Assembly (NCBI GenBank): GCA_032622095.1
Contig: CP136061.1
Location: forward strand, 20,772,991 to 20,836,990
Length of the DNA stretch: 64,000 bases
DNA from: Siphonodentalium dalli
Taxonomy: Eukaryota > Mollusca > Scaphopoda > Gadilida > Siphonodentaliidae
Reading direction: 5' to 3'
Shown here: positions 1 through 12,587 of the stretch, in pieces
Layout of the letters: each line of letters starts with the position of its first letter
Numbering within the stretch: position 1 is the first letter of the stretch
Program-made: the position numbers and the translations under genes
The notes under the pieces: model-generated
Told to the model about the DNA's origin: nothing
Databases searched by the model: none
The model's input: the letters and a program-made list of their open reading frames with translations, nothing else

Positions 1-1850
1 CTCCAGACTCGGCCGGCCCTCATAATTGGTTAGAGCAATCAGCAATGCCGAAGCCAAACAATCTGAATTAAGAATAAGAATAACTTTGTCTTCAATAAAA
101 CTAAGACGTAAGAGGGCTAGGCTCCATAACACGAAAGTGATGAATGGAATGGATCTGTGATAGTGTCCTGCAATGGCTGCATGAATACTGTTGGACCAGT
201 AAATTATGAGTATATAATGACAGTAAGTATGTCATGACTATGAGTCTATGTGAACATTCAGACGACCATGATTCAATCGTAATTTTAGTGGAAGGATTTC
301 CATCGTTGGAAGTAACCGGTATTTATAGACTGCGCATGCTCAAGTCAAAATCGCAAGTAAAAAAATAATATCAAGCACTGTTTGATTTTAGATTCGAAAT
401 CGTGGCATATCCTTGCCCTTGGATACATATGTACCTCCACTTACGACGTAATCGCAGTCGTGTGTATGTAAAAATTGTGGCTGGAAGTGGAAAGATCGCA
501 GGGCAGTCAATCACATGCTTTACGAACAACCTACAATATCATCATGTACGACAACATCGCAATCGTGTGAACAAAGTATCCACGATCTCGTCAGGCCCAA
601 TTCCTCCATTTACTGATTTAGCCTATTTTAGGTTTAATAATAATACCATTTTTATATTTGTAACGTCACGTAAACGTGGTCATCTATGAGTCACTATGAG
701 TCTGACTATGAGTATGACTGTGCATCTTTGTATATGACTGTATCATCCATCCAGGGCCTTGAGGGCAAATAATCTCACTCACTCAGAGATTGAGAGTCAG
801 TTGACAAACCGATGTCAATTATAATTTAGATCAAGTTCAATTCCAATTTCTAACTATTTTTTTTTTAATTTAAAAACACAGTCTAACTTCAGATCATGAA
901 AACACTTTATTTCAATTCAATGAAAACAGAAACGTTGTGTCAGCGAAATATCCTGATAATGTTGGATCACATCAGTTGTAACAGTATCAATATAAATAGG
1001 TTAGTCCGTGAAAAATAATGGAAAAATGGGCAAATAATAAACCTTTTCTTCAACGCGATCCTCCATTTTTGTTTGGTTACCAAGGAAGTCACGGAAACGA
1101 CCGAGAGCTATGCAAGTCCACTCTTCGGACAAAATATTGCTGCCGTATATATAACCGGTCATATAGTCCGGCAACCAAACCGCGATTTTTGGCCAATGTG
1201 GGTTTTCGCGTATAAAGTATTTTTCTTTGCGGATTCCAGTGACCTAGGGGTACATTCTGAAGAATCCACCGGCTTACTAGCTGGCAGCGTTGAGGGATTT
1301 GAGAAATTGGAGTAAATACCAAGATGGCCGTCAAAATGGTATCCTTGCCAAAGGGATGTTTCTACTGGTAAATAACAAGAAATGTATAGCACCAGCACAC
1401 TGTTTATGATTCTGGATCTCAATATGTTTTTTCAGCTGAATTTGTGATGATGGTTTCAAAGATGGCTGTCAAGATGGCAGCTTGAATTCGGGAAAATATT
1501 AGTTCCCAACAAAAAAACTAGTACCGGTATGTGGACTAGCTCCTATTGGCCAAAGGGCTAAAGTCAGTCTGACATAAATAGATATACAACCGGAACCTTG
1601 GTTGGTGTTTTCTTATGTAGATGAACACGAACCAAAATAAATCATGTCACTTAACTTATACTGAAATGATATGAACAAAATGTTGATATATAACACGCGT
1701 TCTGACAAAAATTATACTAGACTTGACAGTGGGTATCATTCATTTTTGTTTAACCATGTGTTCACCCTTTGTGGTACAACTTATATGCACTAATTATTTA
1801 GTAAATCAGATGGAAAGTTGATCTTATTCAATGAGTTGTTTTTTTATGGC
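1..1850. other. AT-rich region without a recognisable gene
   Basis: No exon pair, RNA gene or clear transposon end was found. Short 'ctatgagt' words recur near 236-245 and 682-715. The plus-strand ORFs at 402-689, 1018-1215 and 1073-1315 resemble nothing I know. Confidence 0.5.
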
Positions 1851-1889
1851 AGAAGCCTGTAGTACCTTACAAAATATCCCTTATAAAAA

Positions 1890-3995
1890 CCCACTCTGGT
1901 AAAAGCCTGGTTCTACTCTAATGTGGTAAAGTAAGGTTAACAATGTTTTTACTCAGTTAAAACCCATGTAAAAAGGACACACCCTTGTAAATTCCATGTA
2001 AATGCATGGTAAAATCAGGTTAACAATAATATACTGTGGTAAATGTCTTGTAAAACCCATGTAGAAAGGACATACTCTTGTAAATTCCAAGTAAATCATG
2101 ATAAAAAGTCAGGTTTACAATGATATACATGTACTCTGGTAAAAACCATGTAAAACCCATGTAAAAAGAAAATACCCTTGTAAATTCCAAATAAAGGCAT
2201 GGTAAAGTCAGGTTAACAATGATATACTCTGGTAAAAGCCATGTAAAACCCATGTAAAAATACATACCCTTGTAATTGCTGGTGAAACAGGACATACCTG
2301 CCATGGGTAAAACCCATGTAAATGGATCCGGGCCCACTCGCCCCAGGGCCCACTCGCCCCAGGAAGTTTTTGGGGCGAGCTGGCCCAGCTTTCAGGGGCG
2401 AGTTGGCCCGGGTATTACATTTGTATTAAAGTTGTAAAAAGTTAATATATATTGATATATAAATTTTTTAAGTTCATATTATGATATATTTCAGAGTTAT
2501 GTCCATTAATTTCGACATTTAGATTACTTTAGGCACGTTTGTTGGCAAAGATAATAGCCGGTATATCACACTAGTTGGTTTGAACGACGAACCAGCGAAT
2601 TCATAAATAACAAAAATGAACTGTTTTCATATTATTGATATTAAAGTTTCTCTTATTCTCTGAGTTCATCTCACTATCTCTGGAGTTTGGGAAACCCTTA
2701 GCCGTTATTGTCCCCACTCTTATCCTATCAAAACAATAGAAGCAGGTTGTTTACAGAGTAACCAGTCGACTAGTCACACTTCAGAGGGTGAGATGGCTCC
2801 AGAACGTGTGATAGATAATCACTTTCATATGCCGACCACAAACAGTATACAAGAAAACTAAGATGCATGCATCAGGTCGCCCGTGAACAATTTATCATAG
2901 AATTCTAGTAGCTATCGATTACACATTTTGGAATATCTGTCTGTATGTATCTGCTCGACCGATCCGCCTCGGAATTGGTATTTAACGTGTCAACCTGACC
3001 TCGCTCATAGACATGTTTCTGGACCTTGACCGATCCGACTATCCAATCTATCTCCTGACAACCCTTAGAGAGAGACAGAGGGAGGGAGAGAGAGAAAGCA
3101 AGCAAAAAGACACAAAAGAAAACCAACTTAAATAAGGCATTATCCCTTGGGGCGAGTTGGCCTGGGGCGAACTGGCCTAGGTCGACTGGGGCGAGTGGGC
3201 CCTGGGGCGAGCTGGCCCGTTTCCATGTAAATCAGTACATACTGTAGTAAATAACTTCCTCGGGAAAACAGCTCTTTAAAAAAAGCCCTTTAAATGTTTG
3301 TATTATTTCTTTACGTTTCTGAATATATCTGTTATTTAGTTAATATAGATTTCTTCAAGAACAAAAACACTCTTTTAATCGTGCTTTACTTCGAAAGTTG
3401 TCAGTTACTTTTTATATGGGTTGGTTCCAATCAGAGATGGATTTTGTGAATAACTGAGTTCTACGATCCCCACTATCAATGTTATGTGGCAGCTATAATA
3501 ACACATCTTTTGATTTCGAATGAGATATGAGGTAATTCCATACAATAATATACAAGTAATACAAGGGGAATGATGTTACAATTCTTAGTCCTATTTCTAG
3601 ACTAAAGTATGATATGTTGTCCTTGGAGCAGTTCAGACTTATACTACCAATTCTACAAAACATATATTTAATTGGGTTTTTGTGTATTTAAGTCCAAAAT
3701 GTTAACAACTTTGTAAGGTGGGAGTCTAATCAATCTCAAAATTGAGGTTACGTAGGCTCTCATGTTGTCAATGTTTGTATGTAATGGTACAGTAATACAC
3801 CAGGATTTACCAGAGTATATGTAAGTGGGGTACATCATGCCTTTACTTGGAATTTACAATGTTATGTCCTTTTTACATGGCTTTTATATGGCTTTTACCC
3901 GAGTATATCATTGTTTACCTGACTTTACCACATTTTACCACAATAGAGCCTGGTAAACCATGGTTTACCAGTCTCTCACCAGAGTGATTTTTCAA
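1890..3995. repeat. Foldback-type array of ~95-bp repeats
   Basis: The left arm (about 1890-2323) holds 4-5 diverged units built around 'aaacccatgtaaaaaggac'. The right arm (about 3775-3995) has the same units inverted ('gtcctttttacatgg'). The outer ends match as inverted repeats (CACTCTGGT, then TGTGGTAAAGT). A hAT-type element at 2324 splits the array. Confidence 0.6.
2324..3224. mobile_element. hAT-type non-autonomous element, 901 bp
   Basis: The ends are inverted repeats of about 39 bp (GGATCCGGGCC and GGAAACGGGCC, then a shared GGGCCCACTCGCCCCAG). They are flanked by an 8-bp duplication ATGTAAAT (2316-2323, 3225-3232). The ends are rich in a GGGGCGAG(C/T)TGGCC repeat. No transposase is visible. 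The 8-bp duplication fits hAT. Confidence 0.75.
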
Positions 3996-4559
3996 GAACA
4001 TAAGTGATCTCTATTTCACAATAGCATATTATACGTAACTAAGGTGTTTTGTCTCTATTTTGTTACTTAGTCAGTGGACAACAATTGTACCCGGTGTCAT
4101 ACTCAAACGTTAACAGAATGGGACAGAATATTGTTAAAAATAAGTCTTATTGTTATCTAAATATTTCCCTCAATAAATAGGACTCCTTCTGAACTTTTAT
4201 TTATCTGTCGTCTGCTTTTATCACCTAAACATCCCTCCAAATGAATAATAGATCATTCCAATGTAGAATTTTATGCTGAGCAGTCAATAGAATGATAGAG
4301 AAGGAAAGTAAATGAAAGTGTCATTGACACTTTAGCTCAACTTGGGAAGAAATTTATTGTTTGCTGAACAATGAATAGAATGATAAAGAAGAAGGAAAGC
4401 CAAAAAGTTACAGTAAAGGTCTTGTATTGTTTAGATGAAATAATTTTCATTTGAAACATTTTACCAAGAAGGTCTTGTATTGTGTAGATGTTACAGTAAA
4501 GGTCTTGTATTGTGTATATGAAATAATTTTCATTTGAAACATTTCACCAATAACTGTAT

Positions 4560-5800
4560 GTGGGTTGCAGGGTGTGCTGATGGATTCAAATTTGAAATCC
4601 AAGATGGCTGCTGGCAAACAAATTTTGGAAATAATTGATGGCTCCAATCTAGAGGACAACCCGAAGATCCATATGAAGTTTGGTGACGATTGGATGAGGA
4701 ATGTGGCCTGTAGGGTGTGCCGAAGGATTTAGTCAGGCAAAGAGTAAAATCAAAGATGGCTGCTGACAGCAATGTTACTTAATGAATTTCGGGAATAATC
4801 GATAGCTCCCATCTAGAGATCACCCTGAAAATACATATGAAGTTTGGTGACGATCAGATGAGGGATGTGACCTGTAGGGTGTGCCGAAGGATTTATTCAT
4901 GTAAAGAGTAAAATCGAAAATGGCTGCTGGCAGCCATGTTTATCTACGAATTTCGAAAAACAAATCGATGGCTCCCATCTAGAAGTCACCATGAAGATCC
5001 ATATAAAGTTTAGTGATGATGGATGAGGGATGAGGTTTGTAGGGTGTGCCATGTTTTTCATTGAAAATTGTTTGAATTCAATGGCTCTCATCTAGAGGTG
5101 ATGCAAATTTTAAAAACAATTCTCCAATAAATGCTGGCTGAGCCAATGGATTCAAATTTGAAATCTAAGATGGCTGCCAGCAGCCATGTTTTAAAAAAAT
5201 TTCAGAAAAAATTGATGGCTCCATCTGGAGATCACCGCGAAGATCCTATGAAGTTTGGTGATGATCGGATGAGCAGGGTTCGCGCTGCCACTTGCCAATG
5301 GCAAAAATAATTCACATTTGGCAAAAAATATTTTCATTTGGCAAAAATTTTGGCAAGTCACTTTTGATTCCTCAGAAAGTTTATTAATATTTGTCAATCA
5401 ATGCCATTCATTTCTGAAAACTCGTTCGTTATTAATGGTACTAGTGGTGATTTGCACATGCATAAAGTTATGAAAAGTTAACACCTCTATCAATATGATA
5501 TCATAGTATCGAAGGGTGGAGGGATTGCTAGTATGTCTGGTTGTGGTGTTTACATAGCTAATCCTTTGTTTCGATGTGCCTTCTGATGAAGAAACTCTTC
5601 TACAATTGCATTATGTTGCTGGTTTGGTTGGATTGTCGAAATAGTCAAAATAAAAGAAACACTGTTGTAGAAACTGATAACATTTGGCAACTCATAACAG
5701 CATTTGGCAAAAATTATTTTCATTTGGCAAAAGTAAATTTCGGGCCAGCGAGGACCCTGCGGATGAGTGACGCGGCCTGTAGCGTGAGCCAAAGGAAATT
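4560..5800. repeat. ~155-bp tandem repeat, 4 diverged copies, interrupted
   Basis: Units begin near 4603, 4752, 4915 and 5167 with 'aa(g/a)atggctgctgg' and share 'gatcatatgaagtttggtgacgat'-like stretches. The last copy is split by the hAT-type insertion at 5274 and resumes at 5760. Confidence 0.65.
5274..5759. mobile_element. hAT-type MITE, 486 bp
   Basis: Termini CAGGGTTCGCGCTG and CCAGCGAGGACCCTG are imperfect inverted repeats, flanked by the perfect 8-bp duplication CGGATGAG (5266-5273, 5760-5767). Subterminal 'catttggcaaaa' repeats occur at both ends. Internal ORFs on both strands look non-coding. Confidence 0.8.
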
Positions 5801-6185
5801 GCACGAATGGCAGATGCCAACACACGGCAATAGCTCAAACTTTACAAAGTAATATACAAAGTAAAGTTGAGCCAAAAACTGGCTTCAGTGCAATTACGCG
5901 GAACATTTAAAAGCATGCCCAATTATTCTGACCACTTTTAGTGATCAATTCAGATAAGGTCAACAATTTGTGACTTTGTGTTCATGTTATGGTCTGTGTA
6001 CTTTCCAGAGAAGAAAAGCAGAATGAGGTTCGCAGAGGGTGAATTTACTCATTCTGCAAATGACCAGCACCTTATTTTGAGGCCTGCCACCAAGTCTGAT
6101 AATACACATCTGAGTTACAAGATGAAATGTTCATACGGATATATGGAATGATGGTCAGATGTTTGTATGGATTGAGCCCTCAACT

Positions 6186-6851
6186 ATATGTGACCCGCCA
6201 TATCAAATCCAGTCGTAAGTCGGGATTTTTGTTACCCTGTGCCAATGCATTCTCTTATATATGCGAGTCTCCCATAGCGAGTCTCCCATATATATAGAGA
6301 ATACATTGGCCTAACAATATTTACCTTGACCTTGTGAGTCAGTGCTTTCTCTTATATATGCGACCCTCCCTATGGGAGACTTGCATATATAAGAGAATGT
6401 ACTGGCACAGGATCTTTAATGCTGCACAAACGCAGCATCCAATCATATATATGAGAATGCATTGGCCTAACAAACGCAGCATCCAATCATATATATGAGA
6501 ATGCATTGGCCTAACAATTTTTTATCATTTTTTTTAACTAAATGTTTCTTACAATTTTTAGGACGTAAAATAAAAAAACATCCATTACACTGCAGGGAGC
6601 CCCACACATATATAGAAGCATATAGAAGAGTGTCGTCTGCTCATGTTTGTCTGGGGCTCTGTATGGGTGAAATTAGAAAATTGTTAAAGAATACAATAAA
6701 AAATTATTAAAATTGTAAAAAATTGTTAGGCCAATGCATTCTCTTATATATTCGAGGCGACCTATGGTCGACTCGCATATATAAGAGAATGCATTGGCAC
6801 AGGGTAAAAAAATCCCGACTTGGGACTGGATTTGATATGGCGGGTCACATA
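6186..6851. mobile_element. TIR element carrying hairpin modules (TGTGACCCGCC ends)
   Basis: The outer ends are inverted repeats of about 35 bp (TATGTGACCCGCCATATCAA and its reverse complement). Inside are several hairpin modules made of CCAATGCATTCTCTTATATA arms. The right end lies within the block duplicated at 10773. Confidence 0.65.
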
Positions 6852-7181
6852 TGCCCCAAAGCTCCTGCGGGGGTTGTGGCTAATAAGCCATATACTACTG
6901 GTTCTAGTGGGTTCAGAAATGATGTTTTAGGTATAGTACGTACTGCATATATTAGAAGAAAAATGCTAAAACCACTGGGTCCTCCCATAGCTAGCCCTTT
7001 TGAACAAATCTGAATTCCAGTCATCTAAAGACCATACCATCCACACCAAATGCAAGCCCAGTCATCTAAGGTTTGTTGAAAAGATGTTTGAAGACAAATT
7101 GTGGACTTGTTCGGGTATGTGAAATTTATAAGTTAGTACTCAGGTGCTATGCCAACCTGGGGAACATAGCATTCTACTAAC

Positions 7182-7565
7182 GCTAAATTGGCCACTCTCA
7201 CCGGTTTTCTGTGATAAAGTTACCCAGGTTCCTGAAATTGTGATAAAGTTACCCAGGTTGGGGAGAATTGTGATAAAGTTACCCAGGTTAATAATATTTC
7301 ATGTTTAGCAACAAATTATTCATTTTTGCGATCAAAATGACGAACTACAGTACTAATATGCCTTTAATGTATGCTTAATAAGGGTTATTACTTGCCAAAA
7401 CTGAACAGTATTTCCCTCTGTCACTTTTAAATCGAGTTCAAATTGTGAGATTTGCTTAACCTGGGTAACTTTATCACAATTATCTCCAACCTGGATAACT
7501 TTATCACAAAAATAGGAACCTGGATAACTTTATCACAAAAAAACGGTGAGAGTGACCTATTCAGC
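7182..7565. mobile_element. MULE-type foldback element, 384 bp
   Basis: The inverted ends (GCTAAATTGGCCACTCTCACC and its complement) are flanked by a 9-bp duplication TCTACTAAC (7173-7181, 7566-7574). The left arm has three copies of 'gtgataaagttacccaggtt'; the right arm has three inverted copies. A 9-bp duplication fits Mutator-like elements. Confidence 0.7.
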
Positions 7566-7723
7566 TCTACTAACATCGCCGAAAATTTCAAAGAAATTGA
7601 CCATACCACTCCATAGAAAACATCATATGAACTATGCTCAAATATTCACATCTCAATTCGGGACGCAACTATCAGTGATAAACTAACTCAAATGATTTTG
7701 CCATCAAGAGTCATTGCATTTAA

Positions 7724-8198
7724 TCTATTATATATTTTGGAAGATCTGTCTGTCTGTGTGTGTGTTCGCGATGAACTCGAAAACGGCCGACCCGATTTCG
7801 ATGAAACTTCGTATGTGAGGGTACTATCGGTCGGGAAGTGGCATAGGCATATTAATTTTCAGATCCGAGGTCAACTTTTCACGTGCCGAGGTCAAATCTG
7901 TTCTTACGCTGTGTTACAGGACTTTCATTTGAGTTCTGTGCTTACAAATCGATTCGAAACAGCGCGAATAATAAAATGCCAGTCATAATAATGACACTGT
8001 GAGAATCTTTCATGTTTCCTCTTTCCAACGATATATAATGCGTACGTATCCGTTTTAGTTATCTGCCTCAATTATCAAGAAGAAGTGGTACTATCTTCCA
8101 TCAGGATAAAAACAATGCGCATCATATATGACGTCGTTAGAGGTCATAACGTTAGATCATGTTAACGCTTAACCGGCCGATGCATTTGACTGTTTCAG
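7724..8198 (+). mobile_element. Helitron-like 5' part, truncated
   Basis: It starts TCTATTATATATTTTGG after an A, the same 5' end as the elements at 11813 and 12588. It is cut at 8198, where the minisatellite begins. Confidence 0.6.
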
Positions 8199-8575
8199 TT
8201 GTCCATGTAGGCGTCGAAGTTGCCCATGTAGGCGTCGAAGTTGCCCATGTAGGAGTCAAATTTGCCCATGTAGGCGTCAAAGTTGCCCGATAGGCGTCGA
8301 AGTTGCCCGATAAAAGGTGTCGAAGTTGCCCGAAAAAAGGCCTCAAAGTTGCCCGATAAAAGGTTGTCCGATGGGCGTCGAAATTGCCTTATGTGCGTCG
8401 AAGTTGCCCTTGTAGGCGTCGTAGTTTCCCGATGGGCGTCGAAGTTGCCCGATGGGCGTCGTAGTTGGTCGATGGGCGTCAAAGTTGCCCGATGGGCGTC
8501 GAAGTTGCCCGATAAAATGCGTTGAAATTGCCCGATGGGCGTCGATATTGCCCAATGGGCGTCAAAATTGCCATA
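8199..8575. repeat. 20-21-bp minisatellite, ~18 copies
   Basis: The core unit is ccgatgggcgtcgaagttgc, with variants ccatgtagg and ccgataaaagg. It is open in several frames on both strands only because it is repetitive. Confidence 0.9.
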
Positions 8576-8580
8576 GCTGG

Positions 8581-9103
8581 ATGGCTTAAATTTCACCTCC
8601 AAAAGTCATCGGATGCATGTCTCAAATTCGAGACAAAGAAGTTCGTCGGTTCAAAGCGACAAAGTCGACTCGCCAATGTCTCAAAAGGAAGCTATGCTTA
8701 CACACACACATATATATATTCCAAAACAAAGGCGAGGGGACCTAGTCACTAGAGCATTTTACTGTAATAATGATAATCTTATGATGTAATACAGTATATA
8801 CTTTATGTACTAAAACAAGAGAGTAAATTACTAAAAATATATAGCTTATGCAGACATAAAACCATTTTTCTTAAGCAAGCATGTTATAAATATATATATG
8901 CAAACTGAAAATATTTTAAAATTACTTTTAATTAATATAATTAATTAAAAATGATCAACTTGATTGCAAGGAGCGGATTGCAGGCTACAATTTTTTGTAT
9001 AGTAAGCAACTCATGAATATTGACAAGAGATTGTTACAATGTATAACGTATTGGACATTTAGTAATCTATACATGTATGTGACATTAACACTAAAGTTAA
9101 CTC
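8581..9103. other. AT-rich interval, nothing recognised
   Basis: It contains a short (CA)n/(TA)n stretch near 8701-8720 and a TTAATTAA palindrome near 8929-8948. No gene was found. Confidence 0.5.
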
Positions 9104-9540
9104 CATGTAATAATTCAACCAGCATCCAACCAAATTTTAAAATGATTGTCAAGTCAAAATATAAGCTCTGTAATTTGAATAATATTCAGTATAACCTACA
9201 TATAACTGAACTTCTACATACAGAGAAAGGCAGCTATTCAGTTTACTTGAACATTTGTGGTGATATTGATCATGTTATGATCGGGCACATGTATGCCATT
9301 TCATGAAATTTGTTAACTCCATGTGATAATTCAACCAGCATCCAATAGATTTTTAAAAAAGATTGCTCAAGTCAAAATATAATCTCTGTAATTTCAAAAA
9401 TATAAAGTATAACCTACATAGAACCGAACTTCTACATACAGAGAAAAGCAACTATTCAGTTTACTTGGACATTTGTAGTGATATTGATCCATGTTATGAT
9501 CGGACACATGTAATATATGTATGCCCTTTCATGAAATTTG
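9104..9540. repeat. Two tandem copies of a ~215-bp unit
   Basis: The copies begin 'ctccatgt(a/g)ataattcaacc' near 9104 and 9316. They share 'ctacatacagagaaa' and 'gatattgatc' blocks and are diverged at scattered positions. The short ORFs in both are a by-product of the repeat. Confidence 0.75.
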
Positions 9541-10772
9541 TAAAAATTAGAACCAAAGTTCAACTTCTCTATTGAAAAATGATAACTAGCCAAACTTATA
9601 TCTAAGTCAGACTATCAAACTATATTTGCAATACCTAATACTAAATTATTCAAAGTCGGACGCCTGACAAAATAATGTTTAAAAACTTTCTTAAAAAGTT
9701 GACAAGTAAATATTGGGTATGCAAAAATCACTAAGTCAAAACTAGGATAGATTCGATTTGAAAAATTCATAACTCAAAAAGTTCATATTGAAAACATAAA
9801 AATTAAATTACATGTTCAAAATTGAGAACAAATTAAATTTCAGAGAAAGTTGACTGAATAAGAAAATTAAAATATATTTCATTTCAAAACATTTAAAAAT
9901 TAAATATCAATGTATAAAATTTAGAATTAAAAAAAATTAATTCAAAGTCAAAATTTGAAGTATAACATTCAACAAGTGAATAAGTCATTAATGTCCATCT
10001 TGAATTCCACGATGATGTCACAATATGAAAGTAGACACTGCATGGTCCATATAGAATTGACGTCACTGATAAACATGGCAATAATATAAATAGATCGTGA
10101 TGTCACAGATGATGTCACTTCCAATAGTAATAACAGATTCAGGTTATAAATAACTCTTAACGTCATGTCCACATGCTAAACATGGATGCAGCACAGAACT
10201 CCATTCGAACAAGCAGTTAGCACCATGAACGTAAATGATATATACATCGCTGTTAGCACGGACGTCAATCGTTCAATAGCGGGCATTGCTGAGAAAGCCC
10301 CAGAACCAAGTTCGTTGTTAACCGTGAATATCGTGTAGCGTTAACATTTGATAAAATGTAATTAAAACTTCCATAACCATTGACCATTAAACGCTCTGAT
10401 GGTTCGATGAACGATGATATTAAGGATTTATATTACCTTAAAGTCCAGATAGTCGGGAGTCCATTTCCTTGATATAATAAGAATTACCACAGAAGCGCCC
10501 ACGGAATGAACACATGTAATTGCTCCTGAGTGAATACATTCCTCCATTGGCCGATACATTAGCAATAATTAACTGATTAATTCGGTATCTCGATGACAAT
10601 ATTGCTGTGCTCTGTCAATATACTGATTGAATCTCTCGTTCCGGCCTTAGAGCTGACTTCGGATGACAATATATCGATCTGTCGAAAGTTTTTTTAAATA
10701 ACTAAACAAGGAACTAAAAACTTAATCGAAGTGCCATGTCGAAAAAATTCGAAATCGAGTAATTCGCATATA
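9541..10772. other. Non-repetitive AT-rich interval without a supported gene
   Basis: Around 10012-10112 there are three 'tgatgtcac' words and one 'ttgacgtcac', close to a CRE site. A short ORF opens at the ATG at 10225. Neither is enough to call a promoter or gene. Confidence 0.35.
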
Positions 10773-12287
10773 TTAAAGAATACAATAAAAAATTATTAAA
10801 ATTGTAAAAAATTGTTAGGCCAATGCATTCTCTTATATATTCGAGGCGACCTATGGTCGACTCGCATATATAAGAGAATGCATTGGCACAGGGTAAAAAA
10901 ATCCCGACTTGCGACTGGATTTGATATGGCGGGTCACATATGCCCCAAAGCTCCTGCGGGGGTTGTGGCTAATAAGCCATATACTACTGGTTCTAGTGGG
11001 TTCAGAAATGATGTTTTAGGTATAGTACGTACTGCATATATTAGAAGAAAAATGCTAAAACCACTGGGTCCTCCCATAGCTAGCCCTTTTGAACAAATCT
11101 GAATTCCAGTCATCTAAAGACCATACCATCCACACCAAATGCAAGCCCAGTCATCTAAGGTTTGTTGAAAAGATGTTTGAAGACAAATTGTGGACTTGTT
11201 CGGGTATGTGAAATTTATAAGTTAGTACTCAGGTGCTATGCCAACCTGGGGAACATAGCATTCTACTAACGCTGAATTGGCCACTCTCACCGGTTTTCTG
11301 TGATAAAGTTACCCAGGTTCCTGAAATTGTGATAAAGTTACCCAGGTTGGGGAGAATTGTGATAAAGTTACCCAGGTTAATAATATTTCATGTTTAGCAA
11401 CAAATTATTCATTTTTGCGATCAAAATGACGAACTACAGTACTAATATGCCTTTAATGTATGCTTAATAAGGGTTATTACTTGCCAAAACTGAACAGTAT
11501 TTCCCTCTGTCACTTTTAAATCGAGTTCAAATTGTGAGATTTGCTTAACCTGGGTAACTTTATCACAATTATCTCCAACCTGGATAACTTTATCACAAAA
11601 ATAGGAACCTGGATAACTTTATCACAAAAAAACGGTGAGAGTGACCTATTCAGCTCTACTAACATCGCCGAAAATTTCAAAGAAATTGACCATACCACTC
11701 CATAGAAAACATCATATGAACTATGCTCAAATATTCACATCTCAATTCGGGACGCAACTATCAGTGATAAACTAACTCAAATGATTTTGCCATCAAGAGT
11801 CATTGCATTTAATCTATTATATATTTTGGAAGATCTGTCTGTCTGTGTGTGTGTTCGCGATGAACTCGAAAACGGCCGACCCGATTTCGATGAAACTTCG
11901 TATGTGAGGGTACTATCGGTCGGGAAGTGGCATAGGCATATTAATTTTCAGATCCGAGGTCAACTTTTCACGTGCCGAGGTCAAATCTGTTCTTACGCTG
12001 TGTTACAGGACTTTCATTTGAGTTCTGTGCTTACAAATCGATTCGAAACAGCGCGAATAATAAAATGCCAGTCATAATAATGACACTGTGAGAATCTTTC
12101 ATGTTTCCTCTTTCCAACGATATATAATGCGTACGTATCCGTTTTAGTTATCTGCCTCAATTATCAAGAAGAAGTGGTACTATCTTCCATCAGGATAAAA
12201 ACAATGCGTAACATATATGACGTCGTTAGAGGTCATAACGTTAGATCATGTTAACGCTTAACCGGCCGATGCATTTGACTGTTTCAG
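10773..12287. repeat. Duplicated block, copy 2 (1515 bp)
   Basis: The partner of 6684-8198. This copy runs on smoothly into the rest of the Helitron-like element, so it probably keeps the older arrangement. Confidence 0.9.
11271..11654. mobile_element. MULE-type foldback element, second copy
   Basis: The copy of 7182-7565 inside the duplicated block, with the same flanking 9-bp duplication. It was therefore copied with its surroundings and not by transposition. Confidence 0.7.
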
Positions 12288-12587
12288 ACGTCTTGGCGAT
12301 ATCTCGGGCACCGATGGTAATTTATCTTTACGTTGAAACTTGATAATTAATGAGCGTGTGTATATGAGGCGCGTTTATATACTTGAGTGGAAATCAAATC
12401 GGGTTAAACTGGCAGATTTTTACGGACGAAATTTGATGCATAGGGTATCTCGGTATCTCGATTTCCCGGTATCCGCTGGGCCAATTTCCACCATTTTTGT
12501 GGTGTTGGTGTTTGACCCCACCTGACCTTGACCTTCAAAATGGTCAATTCAAAGTCAAAGCTCGGACGAAGTCGGGTCACCTTCTAG
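11813..12587 (+). mobile_element. Helitron-like element A
   Basis: 5' end TCTATTATATATTTTGG after A; 3' end a GAC-gaa-GTC stem followed by CTAG at 12584-12587. No Rep/helicase is present. The sequence CTCGAAAACGGCCGANCCGAT resembles the well-known insect Helitron phrase; that link is from memory. Confidence 0.65.

Larger units (their letters stand above)
6684..8198. repeat. Duplicated block, copy 1 (1515 bp)
   Basis: It matches 10773-12287 at a constant offset of 4089 bases with no indel that I can see and only a handful of mismatches. It contains the right half of the hairpin element, a foldback element and the start of a Helitron-like element. Copy 1 breaks into a minisatellite at 8199. 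Confidence 0.9.

Noticed and set aside
6723-7013. 96-codon ORF, repeated at 10812-11102
   Set aside because: It starts inside the hairpin module and crosses a transposon edge; its conservation is explained by the recent DNA duplication.
7692-7988. 98-codon ORF, repeated at 11781-12077
   Set aside because: It is the 5' part of a Helitron-like element; no known domain, and it is copied only with the block.
8195-8602. ORFs on both strands of 80-135 codons
   Set aside because: They lie wholly in the 20-21-bp minisatellite and read as repeats in every frame.
10000-10200. Cluster of TGATGTCAC/TGACGTCA words as a promoter
   Set aside because: No nearby gene start, CpG-rich stretch or first exon supports it.
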